Virus record (IMG/VR): IMGVR_UViG_3300027971_000115
Location: 1-36,749 of that record
DNA length: 36,749 nt
Origin: a virus
Direction: 5' to 3' (one strand)
Below, piece after piece: positions 5,868 through 12,717 of the stretch. The position numbers and the translations under genes were made by a program. The notes beneath the pieces were generated by a model. The model did not search any database and was not told the origin of the DNA. It worked only from the letters and a program-made list of their open reading frames with translations. Positions within the stretch are counted from its first letter, which is position 1; each line of letters starts with the position of its first letter.

Positions 5868-6296
5868 TCACTCCGCAGAAATTGGATCTAAACAAAATTG
5901 TGCAAAGTCTTCCCATGTGCCATCAAATATAACTTGATTGTGTCCGCTATCATATACAGTATTGCAATTCTGCACAATCACTTTGTCATCATACACATGG
6001 TATTCATAGTCTTGGCTGTAGTCACGACCAAGCACAGGTGCGTAAATATAAATTCCGCCAACACCGTGTTTTAATTGAACGACCAATTGTGCGGCAAGAC
6101 AACTCATGCCATTTGCTTCAATTGAATTCTGTTCACCATAGCCATTGACAAGGGTTTTAGAATTCAAAAACTGAGCAAGTTCATGTCCGTGCCCTGAGGG
6201 ATATCCATCGTATTGACGATAGATGCACATGATTGGTTCAGATTCACCATTGTCACCACTAGAATCATAAACATAAGTTAAAGACCGAGTACCCAT
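5868..6296 (-). CDS. Conserved phage protein, MGTRSLTYVYD type
   Basis: A 142-aa member of a family very common in phages and prophages. It opens MGTRSLTYVYDSSG, then has IMCIYRQYDGYPSGHGHELA, and a C-terminal half with a DYEYHVYDDKVIV strand pair. Function unknown. AAAGGAGAATATGT precedes the start, which shares TAATG with the upstream gene. Confidence 0.88.
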   Translation of the reverse strand: MGTRSLTYVYDSSGDNGESEPIMCIYRQYDGYPSGHGHELAQFLNSKTLVNGYGEQNSIEANGMSCLAAQLVVQLKHGVGGIYIYAPVLGRDYSQDYEYHVYDDKVIVQNCNTVYDSGHNQVIFDGTWEDFAQFCLDPISAE

Positions 6297-6484
6297 TACA
6301 TATTCTCCTTTGCCATATCATAGCCATTCATAAAATCATCATTGGAAAACAACATGTCATTCCAACGTTTCTCAACAATTTTCTCAACCCATTCAACTGG
6401 ACAACCAACTTGCTCTGCAATTTCTTCGCAAAGCATAACTGTAGTGTCTAGTATCTCATTAATTTCAATTTCAATATCGCTCAT
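6296..6484 (-). CDS. Small helical protein of unknown function (62 aa)
   Basis: An acidic N-terminus (MSDIEIEINEILDT) and a helix-turn-helix-like core (CEEIAEQVGCPVEWVEKIV). The core resembles that of the protein at 19344, so the two may be distant paralogues. The start overlaps the stop of the 54-aa membrane gene upstream (TAATG). Confidence 0.72.
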   Translation of the reverse strand: MSDIEIEINEILDTTVMLCEEIAEQVGCPVEWVEKIVEKRWNDMLFSNDDFMNGYDMAKENM

Positions 6485-6648
6485 TATGCATCCTCACGCA
6501 TTACACTAACACCAATCAACATGCCGATTAGACCGCCAATCGCAATCATCATTAGAGTCAACAAGTCGGCGTCGGGATTCACTTCGATACCACCAACGGC
6601 ACCAAAGACAATTAGAAAACTAACAAGCATTATAATAGAACCACGCAT
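6484..6648 (-). CDS. 54-aa two-pass membrane protein
   Basis: Starts MRGSIIMLVSFLIVFGAVGG. Two hydrophobic segments (residues 4-20 and 30-50) flank a short acidic loop (VNPDADLL). Start and stop each overlap a neighbour by one base (TAATG at both ends), which strongly supports the frame. No family recognised. Confidence 0.75.
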   Translation of the reverse strand: MRGSIIMLVSFLIVFGAVGGIEVNPDADLLTLMMIAIGGLIGMLIGVSVMREDA

Positions 6649-6824
6649 TAATTCCAACTCCTAACATTAAGTACTTCAATTTCAACAAATTCATCTTCAA
6701 CACCATCAGGTATTTGCTTTTCAATGGTATTAGCAAAATACACAGCGGCATCATTATTATCAAATGCCTTCAAATTGACCCAACCATTCTCAGGACCAAA
6801 ACTCTTAACGATATAAACTTCCAT
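6648..6824 (-). CDS. 58-aa small protein of unknown function
   Basis: Starts MEVYIVKSFGPENGWVNLKA, with a beta-alpha-beta look ending VEIEVLNVRSWN. AAGAGATTAA precedes the start. It is the first gene after the promoter at 6854-6881 and is coupled to the membrane gene by TAATG. The FGPENGW...AFDNNDAAVYFA pattern resembles other phage small proteins of unknown role. Confidence 0.75.
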   Translation of the reverse strand: MEVYIVKSFGPENGWVNLKAFDNNDAAVYFANTIEKQIPDGVEDEFVEIEVLNVRSWN

Positions 6825-6853
6825 TTTAATCTCTTTTCAACTGAACAAATTCT

Positions 6854-6881
6854 AGTATAGCACAATGGGTAGGTAAGTCAA
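6854..6881 (-). promoter_or_regulatory. sigma70 early promoter
   Basis: TTGACT (6881-6876), 16 bp, TATACT (6859-6854), 30 bp upstream of the gene at 6824. An inverted-repeat element lies 16 bp upstream of the -35. Confidence 0.85.
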
Positions 6882-6890
6882 CAACTATTT

Positions 6891-7139
6891 TCAAGACTGT
6901 TGTTTTTTCGCAACACCATAAATTTGCCACAATTTTTCTTCGCCTTCATAATCGTTGGCATAAACAAAAAGTTTTTGTCCGTAGGCTTCGATAGTGCCCC
7001 AACAATCATAAACATTATGCGGATCTGGTTCTACAGTAACACTCCGCATAATTTCACAAAAACCATTTCGCCAAGTAGGCAATTTGCTTTTAAAATATTT
7101 GTAATTATCAGTTTGAATAATAAAGATTTTAGATTTCAT
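6891..7139 (-). CDS. Protein of unknown function (82 aa)
   Basis: Starts MKSKIFIIQTDNYKYFKSKL. It has a predicted beta-rich fold (VYDCWGTIEAYGQKLFVYAN) and ends GVAKKQQS. The last codons encode the inverted-repeat element at 6898-6915, so coding and regulatory constraints overlap here. One base separates it from the gp88-like gene. No family recognised. Confidence 0.72.
   Translation of the reverse strand: MKSKIFIIQTDNYKYFKSKLPTWRNGFCEIMRSVTVEPDPHNVYDCWGTIEAYGQKLFVYANDYEGEEKLWQIYGVAKKQQS
6898..6915. promoter_or_regulatory. TGTTG-N8-CAACA upstream element
   Basis: TGTTG-TTTTTTCG-CAACA, 16 bp upstream of the -35 at 6876. It overlaps the end of the gene at 6891. Confidence 0.75.
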
Positions 7140-7140
7140 T

Positions 7141-7890
7141 TTAAGCCGCCATTAATATAAGAGTAGGATATTTCACAAAACCAGTGGTGTCTTTTTTTGC
7201 TTTGCCTTTTGCATACAAACCAACGACAACACCTTTGGGATCAAGGAAACGCAAATCGGATTCATCGCCATTGAAAACTGGCATACCCATATAAGTCTCA
7301 GGCATCGGCAAAGTTTTTTTGATACCAAAAACAGTAGCAACATTATAACCTTGTGTGATAGCCTTTGCAACATCGGCATCATTGCCGTCAGCGGCAGAGA
7401 ATGTCAAATGGTAGTTGGCGATATCAACAACTTTACGTCCAAGAATCTTGGTGTAGTCATAAAATTGGACTTCAGGAAAAGCGGCAAAAATATTACGGAA
7501 GAATTTTCCGTTACGTACAACCTCATACTTTTCAAACGCAAGGTCGGAAGTACCATTCAAACGAAAAACAGGAATCAGGTTCAACCGTTTGCTTTGCTTA
7601 ATAGCCAATTCGATATCAGCGACAAGCAAAGTCATAAAATAGTTACGGGTTTCGAAAAACATTTTGGTTTTGCGAATACGTGCTTGTTGAATGACGTTAG
7701 TGGTTTCGCCACGCTTAAACATACCGCCACGACCAGCGAGGTTCAAACAAGCGGCAGTACAGCCAGCGGTACGCTTGGCGCAAGTTTCATAGCCACTCAA
7801 ATCTGCTGGCGCAAGGTGCAGAATATAGGTATTGTAACCTTGTGACATTCCTTTCAGAACCTTAGGATTTCCAGTGGACAATAGTTTCAT
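7141..7890 (-). CDS. gp88-family phage protein
   Basis: A 249-aa protein matching the phage GP88 family (PF17338) from end to end. It starts MKLLSTGNPKVLKGMSQGYN, has ILHLAPADLSGYETC, a cysteine set (TAGCTAACLNLAGRGG), an R-R/K segment (QQARIRKTKMFFETRNYF), and a C-terminal FDPKG-like block. The conserved cysteines may bind a metal or cluster. Function unknown. It is the first gene after the promoter at 7925-7952, with only a weak ribosome site. Confidence 0.88.
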   Translation of the reverse strand: MKLLSTGNPKVLKGMSQGYNTYILHLAPADLSGYETCAKRTAGCTAACLNLAGRGGMFKRGETTNVIQQARIRKTKMFFETRNYFMTLLVADIELAIKQSKRLNLIPVFRLNGTSDLAFEKYEVVRNGKFFRNIFAAFPEVQFYDYTKILGRKVVDIANYHLTFSAADGNDADVAKAITQGYNVATVFGIKKTLPMPETYMGMPVFNGDESDLRFLDPKGVVVGLYAKGKAKKDTTGFVKYPTLILMAA

Positions 7891-7924
7891 AAAATTTTCG
7901 CTCTTTTCTTAATCTCTAGACTCT

Positions 7925-7952
7925 AGTATACCACAATGGGAACACATGTCAA
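7925..7952 (-). promoter_or_regulatory. sigma70 early promoter
   Basis: TTGACA (7952-7947), 16 bp, TATACT (7930-7925). The surrounding 55 bp are nearly identical to those at 8275-8302. Confidence 0.88.
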
Positions 7953-7968
7953 GAACTATTTTTGATTT

Positions 7969-7986
7969 TGTTGTTTCTTTACAACA
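7969..7986. promoter_or_regulatory. TGTTG-N8-CAACA upstream element
   Basis: TGTTG-TTTCTTTA-CAACA, 16 bp upstream of the -35 at 7947. It abuts the stop of the gene at 7987. Confidence 0.72.
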
Positions 7987-8244
7987 CTATGCAAATTCGT
8001 AAAACTTAACGGAAGGGTCAAGTTTTTGCAGTTCTTTAGCCGCCATTGTCAATTCCTTGTAGCGTTTCTGGACCAAACTACGGGGCAGTTCACCATCACA
8101 AGTCAAATTCTCGGGACTCAAATCTGAATCGATTGAATCGGCAATCTTTTGACGGTCAGTAGCACTATCTAATGTGAGTGCTTTGGCACCAAAGATTGTA
8201 GCGTATGCGTTCTTGCGTACCAGATATGTGTTTAATGCTGACAT
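7987..8244 (-). CDS. Conserved small phage protein (85 aa)
   Basis: Starts MSALNTYLVRKNAYATIFGA after AAAGGAAAC. The C-terminal part (LSPENLTCDGELPRS, then KELQKLDPSVKFYEF) is a recurrent phage signature without known function. It is transcribed alone from the promoter at 8275-8302, and the next promoter's upstream element follows its stop directly. Confidence 0.8.
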   Translation of the reverse strand: MSALNTYLVRKNAYATIFGAKALTLDSATDRQKIADSIDSDLSPENLTCDGELPRSLVQKRYKELTMAAKELQKLDPSVKFYEFA

Positions 8245-8274
8245 TTTGTTTCCTTTTCTTAATCTCTAGACTCT

Positions 8275-8302
8275 AGTATAGCACAGTAGGAACACATGTC
8301 AA
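8275..8302 (-). promoter_or_regulatory. sigma70 early promoter
   Basis: TTGACA (8302-8297), 16 bp, TATACT (8280-8275). Duplicate of the promoter at 7925-7952. Confidence 0.88.
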
Positions 8303-8318
8303 CAACTATTTTCAGAAA

Positions 8319-8336
8319 TGTTGCAGAAAAACAACG
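8319..8336. promoter_or_regulatory. TGTTG-N8-CAACG upstream element
   Basis: TGTTG-CAGAAAAA-CAACG, one base off the full repeat, 16 bp upstream of the -35 at 8297. Confidence 0.7.
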
Positions 8337-8337
8337 C

Positions 8338-8363
8338 AAAAAACCGCCTTGTGGGCGGTTTTT
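8338..8363 (-). terminator. Rho-independent terminator (possibly bidirectional)
   Basis: Stem AACCGCC/GGCGGTT around a five-base loop. On the minus strand it is followed by TTTTTT (8343-8338), ending the operon of genes 8420-12417. Confidence 0.85.
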
Positions 8364-8380
8364 CTAGTCTCGGAGGGGTA

Positions 8381-8416
8381 AGAGTACAGTCTATAGCGGA
8401 AAGCCGCCCAAAAGCC
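8381..8416 (-). repeat. Dispersed 3'-end module, copy 2
   Basis: On the minus strand GGCTTTTGGGCGGC, a spacer and GACTGTACTCT, lying between the stop codon at 8420 and the terminator. Compare 4686-4720 and 21837-21872. Confidence 0.6.
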
Positions 8417-8419
8417 TTC

Positions 8420-8842
8420 CTATACGGTCTTTTGATGCCAACTGCGGAGTGCTTTATCCAAGTTTCGGAATGCTTCTTCTTCCTCATCGGTCGCATTATC
8501 CATCGATGGAGATATTGTATAAGTCTGTGGAGGATATGCTGTATAAGTCTTTGGAGGATGATATGCTTCAGGATGCATTGTATTTGCATCAAATGCACTA
8601 ATACTAATTTTTGATTCAGGTTGTGATTCATTTCTAACTGCATCAAATACAGTTTGAAATTTTTCATACAATGTAGAATCGATATCATCAATCATACCTT
8701 CAAGTGTATAGATTGCAGATTGCACCACTTTCATATCCACATCATTCTCTGCGCCAGCAACAAGAAGTTTAAAGAGATTTTTAAACTCTCCAACTCGGAT
8801 GATTACAGATTCCAATTCAGTTAGTTCAGCCCAATGTTTCAT
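8420..8842 (-). CDS. Protein of unknown function with Pro/Tyr-rich linker (140 aa)
   Basis: Residues 1-75 are helical and acidic (IYTLEGMIDDIDSTLYEKFQ). Residues 90-115 form a repeated Pro-Pro-x-Thr-Tyr linker (YHPPKTYTAYPPQTYT). A short acidic helix ends the protein (EEEEAFRNLDKALRSWHQ). This resembles a small adaptor with two helical ends. Last gene before the terminator. Its ATG overlaps the upstream TGA (ATGA). No family recognised. Confidence 0.75.
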   Translation of the reverse strand: MKHWAELTELESVIIRVGEFKNLFKLLVAGAENDVDMKVVQSAIYTLEGMIDDIDSTLYEKFQTVFDAVRNESQPESKISISAFDANTMHPEAYHPPKTYTAYPPQTYTISPSMDNATDEEEEAFRNLDKALRSWHQKTV

Positions 8843-9006
8843 ATTGACTCCAGTTTAGTAGGTTTTGGTGCGGGTTGTTCTTGCACCGATTCTTTAATAA
8901 CGCCTTGAAAATTATTTACCGATCTATCAATCAATTTTGCAATGCCAGTTGTACCAGCAGTTGCAAGAAAGATTCCAAATGCAATACCAAATGCAAAATT
9001 TATCAT
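8839..9006 (-). CDS. 55-aa membrane-anchored protein
   Basis: Starts MINFAFGIAFGIFLATAGTT, a hydrophobic N-terminal segment without a clear cleavage site, then a polar helix and a Pro-rich tail (QEQPAPKPTKLESI). ATGA overlaps join it to both neighbours (9006-9003 and 8842-8839), which strongly supports the frame. Probably a small inner-membrane protein. No family recognised. Confidence 0.75.
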   Translation of the reverse strand: MINFAFGIAFGIFLATAGTTGIAKLIDRSVNNFQGVIKESVQEQPAPKPTKLESI

Positions 9007-9311
9007 GCTATAATCCAATCAATGTCATCACGAATTTCTACAGATTCAGCACCATCATATTCGTGAATACGAAAAGCAGTACCGACAGGCAACCATTGAA
9101 CTTTTAAATCACCTGCACCACCACAGTATGTGTCTGGATATTTGGCTTCGCAATATTGTGTAATTGTTTCAGAATTTGTTCCGTCTTCAATCATCTCTAC
9201 AATAGTTGGATCAAACAACAATTCTGAATCAGAATTCCATGTTGACCAGCCTGCACCAAAACCAGGAGAGTACAGTACTGCAACTAATCCATTACGAACA
9301 ACTTTTTTCAT
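9003..9311 (-). CDS. Conserved phage protein, SPGFGAGWSTWN type
   Basis: A 102-aa protein with the widespread phage signature AVLYSPGFGAGWSTWN, then LLFDPTIVEMIEDG, a cysteine pair region (YCEAKYPDTYCGGAGDL) and a C-terminal GTAFRIHEYDGAESV block. Found in many phages and some bacteria, function unknown. Both ends overlap neighbours by ATGA. Confidence 0.88.
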   Translation of the reverse strand: MKKVVRNGLVAVLYSPGFGAGWSTWNSDSELLFDPTIVEMIEDGTNSETITQYCEAKYPDTYCGGAGDLKVQWLPVGTAFRIHEYDGAESVEIRDDIDWIIA

Positions 9312-9532
9312 AACATAAATTTCCTAAGAACTTTTTTTGCATCTGAAAATTCATCAAGCATCGATTCATCAATCAATTCATGCAAGATCAATTTCATTAA
9401 CACATCACTCATTCGTCTATCGCTATCAGTCAAAGATTCATACCATTCGAGATATTCATCTTCTTTATCGATTGACCACATAGTATCTAGCAATTCAACT
9501 TGATGCTCTGTCAAATTTTCGATTTTAATCAT
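9308..9532 (-). CDS. Conserved small phage protein (74 aa)
   Basis: Starts MIKIENLTEHQVELLDTMWS. An acidic, aromatic-rich middle (EDEYLEWYESLTDSDRRM) typical of a common phage family with no known role. Overlaps the phosphatase stop by ATGA and the next gene likewise. Confidence 0.8.
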   Translation of the reverse strand: MIKIENLTEHQVELLDTMWSIDKEDEYLEWYESLTDSDRRMSDVLMKLILHELIDESMLDEFSDAKKVLRKFML

Positions 9533-10368
9533 ACTTCAATCACCTTTGCAAAATATGGTTCTTTATCATTGCTTGCACGTTCGTATTTAACATAGCCTCT
9601 TGGATTACAAACAATTCTAGTGCTACCAATCATATAGTCAAACACCTCATGCGTATGCCCGTGAGTCCACAATTTAATTTCGGGATGATCTAAAATAAAA
9701 TCACTCAAGTCACTAGAGTATGCACCATTCATCATAGTCTCATCTTTGTATCGTGGATGAGTAGATTGTTTGCTAGGTGCATGATGCCCAACAACAACAT
9801 ACTTGTTAGATTTACCCATCAAAGAAGTCATCAATCGAATATACTCAATCATCTTTCTATGATCTTCAACTGAATCTTCCGGCGTAAAACGTGGCGGTCT
9901 TGTTTTTGTATGAACACGATTGCTGTTTGTAACACAACGGAAGTCATTCATAACACTTTTGATATTATACAATGTAAGGCTATCTTCTTTGTTCATATCT
10001 GTCCAAAGTGTTCCGCCAATGAAAGTAACGTCATCAATAGTCACATGTGATTTGTCGAGAAACTTTACACCAATATCGTGACATGCGCTACCCAAGATAG
10101 TTGCACTTGTTGCAAAGTCGCCATGATAGTGTTCGTGGTTACCCATAATATAAAGAACATGTTTATATTCTTTAACGCAATTCTTCAAGAATTCAATGAA
10201 CATGTGCCCTTTGTATTCTATGGTTTGATTGGGATCACCAACTGCGTTTTCAACTTCATTGGCAGTCATAATATCACCACTTAGAATGAGAACGTCAGCA
10301 TTCTCAGGATTGACTGGATACCAGTCTCCAAATTCCAAGTGTATATCTGATGTAATTGCAACTTTCAT
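9529..10368 (-). CDS. Calcineurin-like metallophosphatase
   Basis: A 279-aa protein with the full dinuclear-metal signature: D8-x-H10 (SDIHLEFG), SGDIM near residue 31, GNHEHYHG near 76, VGHHAP near 194 and THGHTHE near 237. Such phage enzymes hydrolyse phosphodiesters or phosphomonoesters, and the substrate cannot be told from sequence. A second, different phosphatase of the same superfamily is at 15442. It ends the lipoprotein gene cluster by direct abutment (10368). Confidence 0.9.
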   Translation of the reverse strand: MKVAITSDIHLEFGDWYPVNPENADVLILSGDIMTANEVENAVGDPNQTIEYKGHMFIEFLKNCVKEYKHVLYIMGNHEHYHGDFATSATILGSACHDIGVKFLDKSHVTIDDVTFIGGTLWTDMNKEDSLTLYNIKSVMNDFRCVTNSNRVHTKTRPPRFTPEDSVEDHRKMIEYIRLMTSLMGKSNKYVVVGHHAPSKQSTHPRYKDETMMNGAYSSDLSDFILDHPEIKLWTHGHTHEVFDYMIGSTRIVCNPRGYVKYERASNDKEPYFAKVIEV

Positions 10369-10979
10369 TAGTCTACCTTCATTGCATTTAATTCGCTAAT
10401 CTTTTGTGTTTCAATCTTATCTGTTTGTTTATCTAACTCACGAAAAGATTTAGATGCACGTAACTGAGCATAGAGTGCGGCATTACGTTGTACTTCAGCA
10501 AGCATGATCTTGTTTGATTCGTCAGCAGAGAAACGCAAACGAACGAACGTACGGAATCCACTACCTTCTTTTACTGTCATAAAGTTGATGCGTTGTACAC
10601 CAACTAGATTTACTTTAGCGACAATCAAACGTGTAGTACGTTCAATGTCAGCATTAGCAACACCTTTACCTAGTACACCAGATTCAACTGCAAAGTCTTT
10701 CATCATAGCACTAGTGTATGACGAATAGTTAGATGCTAATTCACGTTTAGCAGACAACATTGCTTTGTCTACAGAGAACTGAAAATCGTTTGAGTATTCA
10801 GTACCAACACCATAGATAGCAGAATCATCTTTCTTTGGTGCATCTGCATACCACTTAGGGTAGTCAACTTCGTTACTAAACATTTTCGTTTCACTCACAC
10901 TCGGACCATCTTTGATAGTGCTACATGCGCTTATTGAAATTACAAACGGCAATACTGCATAACATAAAAACTTTTCCAT
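10368..10979 (-). CDS. LPP20-like lipoprotein
   Basis: A 203-aa exported lipoprotein. The lipobox ISAC places the lipidated cysteine at residue 19. After it come YPKWYADAPKKDDSAIYGVG and a helical region (AMLSAKRELASNYSSY), the order seen in LPP20/FlgP-type proteins (PF02169), ending in a coiled-coil-like tail. Family members sit in the outer membrane. Together with the entericidin-like and DUF4384-like genes next door it forms a phage-borne envelope cassette. The family assignment is moderately certain and the role unknown. Confidence 0.75.
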   Translation of the reverse strand: MEKFLCYAVLPFVISISACSTIKDGPSVSETKMFSNEVDYPKWYADAPKKDDSAIYGVGTEYSNDFQFSVDKAMLSAKRELASNYSSYTSAMMKDFAVESGVLGKGVANADIERTTRLIVAKVNLVGVQRINFMTVKEGSGFRTFVRLRFSADESNKIMLAEVQRNAALYAQLRASKSFRELDKQTDKIETQKISELNAMKVD

Positions 10980-10981
10980 GA

Positions 10982-11110
10982 TTATTTTCCCACATTCTTA
11001 ATGTATTGACCTGCTTGATTCAAGTCTTGTCCAGCACCTTGCAGAGTGCCACCCACAGTACCACAGCCAGTTAAGACTACCAGTACACTCATAATAAAAA
11101 GAGACTTCAT
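10982..11110 (-). CDS. Entericidin EcnA/B-like small lipoprotein (42 aa)
   Basis: Starts MKSLFIMSVLVVLTGCGTVG. The lipobox LTGC gives a lipidated Cys16. The remainder, GTLQGAGQDLNQAGQYIKNV, matches the entericidin pattern (GC-TV-G-G-D-x-x-x-AG). A GAGGTAAGT ribosome site supports the start. Entericidins are small cell-envelope lipoproteins that form a toxin-antidote pair in enterics. Only one member is visible here. It sits two bases from each neighbour, so is part of one operon. Confidence 0.78.
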   Translation of the reverse strand: MKSLFIMSVLVVLTGCGTVGGTLQGAGQDLNQAGQYIKNVGK

Positions 11111-11112
11111 AC

Positions 11113-11841
11113 TTACCTCATAATGTTAATTTGATGATTTACAAGTTTTCTTCCTAAGAAAGGAAGACTCATTACCAACTGATCAAACTCAAGTGTACTA
11201 TACTTCGGTTGAAATGTCAAGTTATCCTCGGTAAACAAAAACACTAGAATTTCTTTTGATTGTTGTTTTGTTGTTGGCAATAGTGCTTCAAACTTTTGAT
11301 TTGCCGATGGCAAAGTAAATTCTTTGTTTGGCAATTTAACAGAGTACTGATGTATCAATCTGTATTCATTGCCTGTCATGTTGAATACCGCAAGTTTACC
11401 AGCACGATTGATAACAGCATTGAATGCAAATCTATCGCCATGCTTATAGTCTGTTTTGCCGTTTACTGTAAATTGAATTTGATTTGTGATCTTTTCTACG
11501 TTTGCAACAATGTCAACATAACAAACGTTTTGCTTATGCTGTGGTGCTAGATATCGATCTTTGCTAATGACGTTTTTAATTTCACCGCTTGTCTCTGAAA
11601 AGTATTTTCTGTATGATGTACAATACTCATCTTTGCAAATTTCGTTCGTTGAATGTTCAATTAGTTCACCAACAAATTTCTCAATAGCATCTTTCTTAGC
11701 ACGTTCTTCTGCTAGACTACATGCAATGTTTTCTGCCGTATCTGGACCGAAACGATACTCACCATTTCCTATGACTGCCGCATTGACCGAGAGTCCTCCG
11801 AGTATTGCAAGTATTGCGAGGAAAAGTTTTGCCTTAACCAT
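11113..11841 (-). CDS. Exported protein with DUF4384-like domain
   Basis: A 242-aa protein with a signal peptide (MVKAKLFLAILAILGGLSVNA, cut before A22). Residues 22-110 (GNGEYRFGPDTAENIACSLA and a Cys-rich segment) resemble the N-terminal part of FlgT-type proteins. From about 125 on, a beta-rich segment with YKHGDRFAFNAVINRAGKLA and an LLPTTKQ turn matches DUF4384. Four cysteines in 38-107 could form disulfides in the periplasm. The start follows AGGATGCTATATC. Envelope location is well supported; function is not known. Confidence 0.75.
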   Translation of the reverse strand: MVKAKLFLAILAILGGLSVNAAVIGNGEYRFGPDTAENIACSLAEERAKKDAIEKFVGELIEHSTNEICKDEYCTSYRKYFSETSGEIKNVISKDRYLAPQHKQNVCYVDIVANVEKITNQIQFTVNGKTDYKHGDRFAFNAVINRAGKLAVFNMTGNEYRLIHQYSVKLPNKEFTLPSANQKFEALLPTTKQQSKEILVFLFTEDNLTFQPKYSTLEFDQLVMSLPFLGRKLVNHQINIMR

Positions 11842-11921
11842 GATATAGCATCCTGTTCATTATCAAAATATGGACCAATAATTCGAGTATTTTGCATCCA
11901 AAAATAAGTATAGGTACTCAT
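11769..11921 (-). CDS. 50-aa protein overlapping the exported gene
   Basis: Starts MSTYTYFWMQNTRIIGPYFD and continues NEQDAISWLRQNF, a compact beta-beta-alpha pattern as seen in small phage proteins. Its last 24 codons overlap the signal-peptide region of the next gene in another frame. AGGG lies nine bases upstream. The N-terminal half looks like a genuine protein. The overlapping tail is unconstrained-looking, so the true stop context is odd. Confidence 0.55.
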   Translation of the reverse strand: MSTYTYFWMQNTRIIGPYFDNEQDAISWLRQNFSSQYLQYSEDSRSMRQS

Positions 11922-11946
11922 CTGTGCGTCCCTATACTTTATCAAC

Positions 11947-12417
11947 TCAAGCAATTTTTAATCCCTTAAGTCTATCTGCGGCATATGATGCGGCAAACGC
12001 TTTTGGTTTCACCATAGGAATTACGTTACACGTTCCACGAATGTAACCAATTGCTTCTTGAAGAACACATGAAGAACCAAACATTTCATTCGGATTAATA
12101 TCCAAATGAACTTCAACTTCTCTATCTTCTAATACGTCAAAAAGTTTCAAGTATAACTCCGAAAGTTTATATGCTTCGTTCATTAAACGATAGCGTGGTC
12201 GATTAACTTTTTTATCAAAATCTTTTTCACGTATCACTTCACCGAAAAGTTTACAGCCATGTTTACCATCGATATGAACAACGATTGCAAGTATGTAGTC
12301 TGCATACCAAACTCCATCAACACGTAATCTTTCAGAATCGCATCCCAAATAGATTTTAGTCTCAGGCGTTTGTTTTTCAATGAACTCTTTTACTTCTTCC
12401 AAATTTAATTTTGCCAC
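11947..12417 (-). CDS. YkuK/DUF458-like RNase H-fold protein
   Basis: A 156-aa protein with the YkuK-type RNase H-like fold (PF04308): IYLGCDSERLR near residue 22 with the first Asp, ILAIVVHIDGKHGC strand pair, LMNEAYKLSELYLKL helix, HLDINPNEMFGSS near 104, and a C-terminal KPKAFAASYAADRLK helix. The family is predicted to be nuclease-like, but no reaction is established. Driven by the promoter at 12441-12469, directly downstream of the tRNA array. Confidence 0.8.
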   Translation of the reverse strand: MAKLNLEEVKEFIEKQTPETKIYLGCDSERLRVDGVWYADYILAIVVHIDGKHGCKLFGEVIREKDFDKKVNRPRYRLMNEAYKLSELYLKLFDVLEDREVEVHLDINPNEMFGSSCVLQEAIGYIRGTCNVIPMVKPKAFAASYAADRLKGLKIA

Positions 12418-12440
12418 AATATTTCCTAATTCATGACTAC

Positions 12441-12469
12441 ATTATTGCACAATTACAATTGCCTGTCAA
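12441..12469 (-). promoter_or_regulatory. sigma70 promoter downstream of the tRNA array
   Basis: TTGACA (12469-12464), 17 bp, AATAAT (12446-12441). A CATAAATA box (12479-12472), a possible T4-type late promoter, overlaps just upstream. Confidence 0.7.
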
Positions 12470-12477
12470 GTTATTTA

Positions 12478-12551
12478 TGGCATCCCGCCAGGGATTCGAA
12501 CCCCGATCAACGGTTTTGGAGACCGCTATGTTGCCTTTACACTAGCGAGAT
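12478..12551 (-). tRNA. tRNA-Trp(CCA)
   Basis: Acceptor ATCTCGC/GCGGGAT with discriminator G and encoded CCA. Anticodon loop TCTCCAA and T-loop TTCGAAT. Last tRNA of the array. Confidence 0.95.
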
Positions 12552-12554
12552 ATT

Positions 12555-12629
12555 TGGTGGGCTTAAGTGGATTCGAACCACTACTTTATCAATTATGAGT
12601 TGACGGCACTACCTTTATGCTATAAGCCC
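12555..12629 (-). tRNA. tRNA with CAT anticodon (Met or Ile2)
   Basis: Acceptor GGGCTTA/TAAGCCC, discriminator A, CCA encoded, anticodon loop CTCATAA on stem GTCAA/TTGAT. The anticodon arm recalls tRNA-Ile2(CAU), whose C34 becomes lysidine, but elongator Met cannot be excluded. Confidence 0.93.
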
Positions 12630-12632
12630 AAT

Positions 12633-12717
12633 TGGTGTGAGTAGCCGGAATCGAACCGGCATGCCTTGCGGCGAGAGATTTTAAGTCTCTTGCGTCTACC
12701 TATTTCGCCATACTCAC
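12633..12717 (-). tRNA. tRNA-Leu(TAA)
   Basis: Acceptor GTGAGTA/TACTCAC, anticodon loop CTTAAAA, a long variable arm and encoded CCA. Its first 18 bases also encode the last codons and stop of the gene at 12700. Confidence 0.95.
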
